DNA of 64,000 nt from positions 20,727,145 through 20,791,144 of the forward strand of contig NC_083560.1 in assembly GCF_019925205.1 (NCBI RefSeq), read 5' to 3'. The stretch is from Metopolophium dirhodum (Eukaryota; Arthropoda; Insecta; Hemiptera; Aphididae). Every line of letters begins with the position of its first letter. Within the stretch, counting starts at the first letter, position 1. Shown here piece after piece: positions 61,365 through 64,000 of this stretch. The position numbers and the translations under genes were made by a program. The notes beneath the pieces were generated by a model, which ran no database searches, was not told where the DNA came from, and was given only the letters and a program-made list of their open reading frames with translations.

Positions 61365-61955
61365 CAGGGTTGTGATTTTATAGCACTTAAAATTGCATAA
61401 ATATGCGCTATAATATTACCTTAAATTTCGCTAAATATGCAATAAAAAACAACAAGATATGCAAAAAAAAAAGGAAATTTTTTAATCACTTACAAATTAT
61501 TATAAGTAGTAACTTAAAATTTGAAATAATTTAGTCACTCTGATCAGAATCAAAATAAATTGACTTTACAACGCATTCAACGTTCGTTCGTTTATAATCG
61601 GCGATTAATAATCGCAGTAGAAATCGACAAAAAAACCCCACAAAATCAGCAGACAACAAAAATTAGAACCAAATACCAAATACGAAATTATCGTGATAAT
61701 TCGATTGACAAAAATCTAAAACACTTTTACCAAAATATAATTTCATAAAATATGATCAATTATGATTAAAAACAGGTAAAAATGCAAAAAAGTCCAAAAA
61801 ATGCACTAAAATTAAAAATTGCAAAATATGCAAGAAAAAGCAAAATAAAATTTTTAATTTGAGTTTTTTGTATCATGAAACACATTTTCAGCTTACTCTA
61901 CTATTTTTTAAGCATCTTATAAGAAATATGCATATGCTATAAAATCTCAACCCTG
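61365..61955. mobile_element. TIR element, hAT-like ends
   Basis: It starts CAGGGTTGTGATTTTATAGC and ends GCTATAAAATCTCAACCCTG, a 20 bp inverted repeat with one mismatch. The 591 bp interior is AT-rich with AAATATGC words repeated in both orientations. No target duplication was seen (GTAATAAC on the left, GTACCTCT on the right), so flanks have changed or the true ends differ slightly. There is no transposase. Confidence 0.7.
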
Positions 61956-62464
61956 GTACCTCTACTTAGACAAAAAACACATTCAAACAACGTACGGTTA
62001 CCGATTTTATTCAGTGTAGCCTTTTTCACTTATAAATGCCTTAATTGTGTTTAATTTTCAATTGATTTAATAGTTTTATACACGACTTACGTATGAACGG
62101 TACAAATCGATAAGATTTTCTGAAGAATGTGCTGTTAATTATTTTTAATGGGTTTTATTAACGGCGATATTTACCGATATCACGAAATACTTTATCGACT
62201 ATTTGGTATCGCCAGTTAATTTATAAAAGCTTATAAAAGTACCCATGCTACCTATCTATAGATTCAAAATTTTTCGTCAGTCTTTCCCAATTACATTTTC
62301 TATGTACAAAAATATTTTAAGCCCAAACTGTCAACGTTTTACTGAAGACAGATTATCGAAGTACATGGTAGTGATTTTTTTTTTAATAAACACTAGTTAA
62401 CACTATTTAATTTTTTAGTACATTTTTTTTTTTAAATTGTTTTTATATAAATTAAATGCTTTTT

Positions 62465-62880
62465 TAGATTCTAAGTGGAACGATGAATGTATTGATTTTA
62501 CAATGATGTGTTTTTTTTTTAATTCTTAATTTTTTTAATTTTAATTTTAATTTTTGTGTGTGTACACGATAAGTACTCAAAATAATGATTGGATTTTCAA
62601 CTTCAGTATCTTGTTGGATGGGAAAGTGAATATCGTTGGTGCATTAGGGAGGCAAAATTTAATATTTCTAATAGTTTTCAAAAGCGGCGGGAAAAACAAC
62701 ATAAAATTTAAGGAAAAATTAAGGGAATTTTTACACAAAATCGATTTTGGTTTTTGGTGGAACATTAAAACAAATGAACGTAATATCGTTATGTTGCATA
62801 TATTTGCATATTTCGATCAAATTTTTACATATTATTATAATGACGTTTTATCGAGCATATTTTGAAATTTTATAAAGCAT
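62465..62880 (+). repeat. Partial copy of the recurrent AT-rich repeat
   Basis: It begins at AGATTCTAAGTGGAACGATG and continues through TACACGATAAGTACTC, TTTTCAACTTCAGTATCTTG and AAATCGATTTTGGTTTTTGG, in the same order as 2525-2860. A 103-codon frame across it is not conserved in other copies. Confidence 0.6.
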
Positions 62881-63092
62881 ATATTTAAGTTTTTTGGAGC
62901 ATTAACATCCGCCTTTTATTAATAATATTTGTTATTTAAAATAAACACCAAGTGTTTTCTGTGCAAAGTTTATGCAGACATTTAAAGAATGTTAACGAAT
63001 CTTTGTGCTCAGTGTACATATTTATTAAGAATAAATTAATGAAAACATACAAATGCTGTTACTGGATATTTGAAAATATAAAATTTGATATT

Positions 63093-63790
63093 TTATACAG
63101 CAGTGTAAGATGATTGTATTAAGTCATTAGCTTCATAGTTGTAATTGGCTCTTTGAGTAGCCATTTTTTCGCGTTTAACATTGTATAGCCGTTGCTCTAT
63201 TACGTACAATACTCCACTGACGTAAAGGGCAATAGTTCCTGCGACTGCTACTCCATAGCTCCATCCGATATCATTGTGTTCCCAATGTGGCATCCATTCT
63301 CTGTTGTCTCCATATATTCCAAATATTATCAGAGCAATGTTACTGCATATAGCTGAAAATAATATTTTTAACACATTCATAGGTATGTTACAAATTATAA
63401 CACAATATAACACAATGTTTTACCTGCAGCTATGTTAAGTATTCCAGCTGATAATAGAATTTGAACATAACCTATATAAGCTCTATTTAGATACATATAA
63501 ATTGTAGTGTAGAATAAACCTGACACTGTTAAGAGAACACAAGCCGTAAAGAAAAACTGAGTAGCAATATAAAAATCTAAGGAAAAAATTTGTATTAATT
63601 TTAAATTTCACATTAAAGTATAAAACTTTATTTGTTATGAATGGAAAGTAAAATGTCAAAAACAAACCTTTAAATATAATATCAGAGATAATATAATATT
63701 CTTCTTCAAACACCCACCAACAATTATGGAATCTTGTGTCGTACCAATGACGGGGGTCCTCAAAACCTTTAAAACATACTACCCATAGAC
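63093..63790 (-). CDS. Claudin-like four-pass membrane protein, last three exons (partial)
   Basis: Exons on the minus strand are 63790-63668, 63576-63424 and 63352-63093 (stop). All junctions are consistent, with the codon split after its first base. The first exon continues from upstream (a split codon completes Gly) and reads (G)LWVVCFKGFEDPRHWYDT...HNCWW, the W-GLW-C-C extracellular loop signature of the PMP22/claudin family. Membrane segments follow: FYIATQFFFTACVLLTVSGL, then VQILLSAGILNIAAAICSNI, then YGVAVAGTIALYVSGVLYVI. An extracellular WMPHWEHNDIGWSYG lies between the last two. A short cytoplasmic tail ends SSYTAV, a possible PDZ ligand. Insect members act in septate junctions (family knowledge); which paralogue this is cannot be said. 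The first exon with the first membrane helix lies beyond the window. Confidence 0.85.
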
Positions 63791-64000
63791 CTATGGAAGT
63801 GAACAGTTAAACAAATTGTTATTAAAAAGTAAATACCTAATTTAATTTATTTTTCATCATAGTATAAATAAATAACTTAACATTATTAATTTCAGAAACT
63901 TGTAACAATAATTATTTAACAAAATGTTATTAAAATTTAGTTTTATTAATTCTATTGGTTATAAATACTATAGATAGCTTACTGTAATACAAAATATGCT

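Noticed and set aside
1..64000. tRNA, rRNA, CRISPR or bacterial-type operon features
   Set aside because: None was recognised by eye; this is eukaryotic nuclear DNA. A covariance-model scan would be needed to exclude a small RNA gene.

Overview
This is AT-rich nuclear DNA from an insect, most likely an aphid (inference). Genes are split by many small GT-AG introns, a short run of the insect telomere unit TTAGG sits in an intron, the intergenic DNA is full of decayed DNA transposons, and one AT-rich repeat family with recurring TGAGCGAAAACG and GCTCTGCTGTAC blocks occurs again and again. No bacterial, organellar or intact viral gene was seen.

Left third (1-22 kb). Two three-exon genes on the minus strand (4622-6807 and 12277-15196) were reassembled by hand from exons too short to stand out as ORFs. 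Both encode SUMO-like proteins (106 and 82 residues) with the SUMO beta-grasp core, and both stop before the C-terminal Gly-Gly needed for conjugation. They share intron positions, phases and flanking sequence, so they are a tandem duplication. Around them lie a LINE fragment split by an hAT-type MITE, other small inverted-repeat elements, and a 2.85 kb imperfect palindrome of the recurrent repeat.

Middle (22-37 kb). A head-to-head housekeeping pair shares about 260 bp: COP9 signalosome subunit 7 (one exon, minus) and the spliceosomal protein SmD2 (three exons, plus, with its ATG split by intron 1). They are followed by transposon fossils: an hAT transposase, an integrase with an intron, and an ISL2EU-like element with a DDE transposase facing a YqaJ-type exonuclease gene.

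Right (37-59 kb). One very large gene of 25 coding exons (37938-58745, plus) gives a predicted 3298-residue protein. Every exon-exon phase agrees. It has a long basic, low-complexity region, about twenty irregular C2H2 zinc fingers, four tandem SUMO-interacting motifs and a further one at the extreme C terminus. Length and layout recall Drosophila Small ovary (Sov), a heterochromatin silencing factor; this is a hypothesis. Its intron 4 is almost entirely one 4.45 kb DNA transposon with about 30 bp inverted repeats, 4 bp target duplications, subterminal repeats and a broken multi-exon transposase gene.

End (59-64 kb). A perfect hAT-type MITE, a GC-richer hypothetical ORF, another inverted-repeat element, another copy of the recurrent repeat, and the last three exons of a claudin-like four-pass membrane protein running off the right edge.

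The notable link is that two non-conjugatable SUMO-like proteins and a SIM-array zinc-finger protein lie within 55 kb. Proximity alone does not show that they work together.
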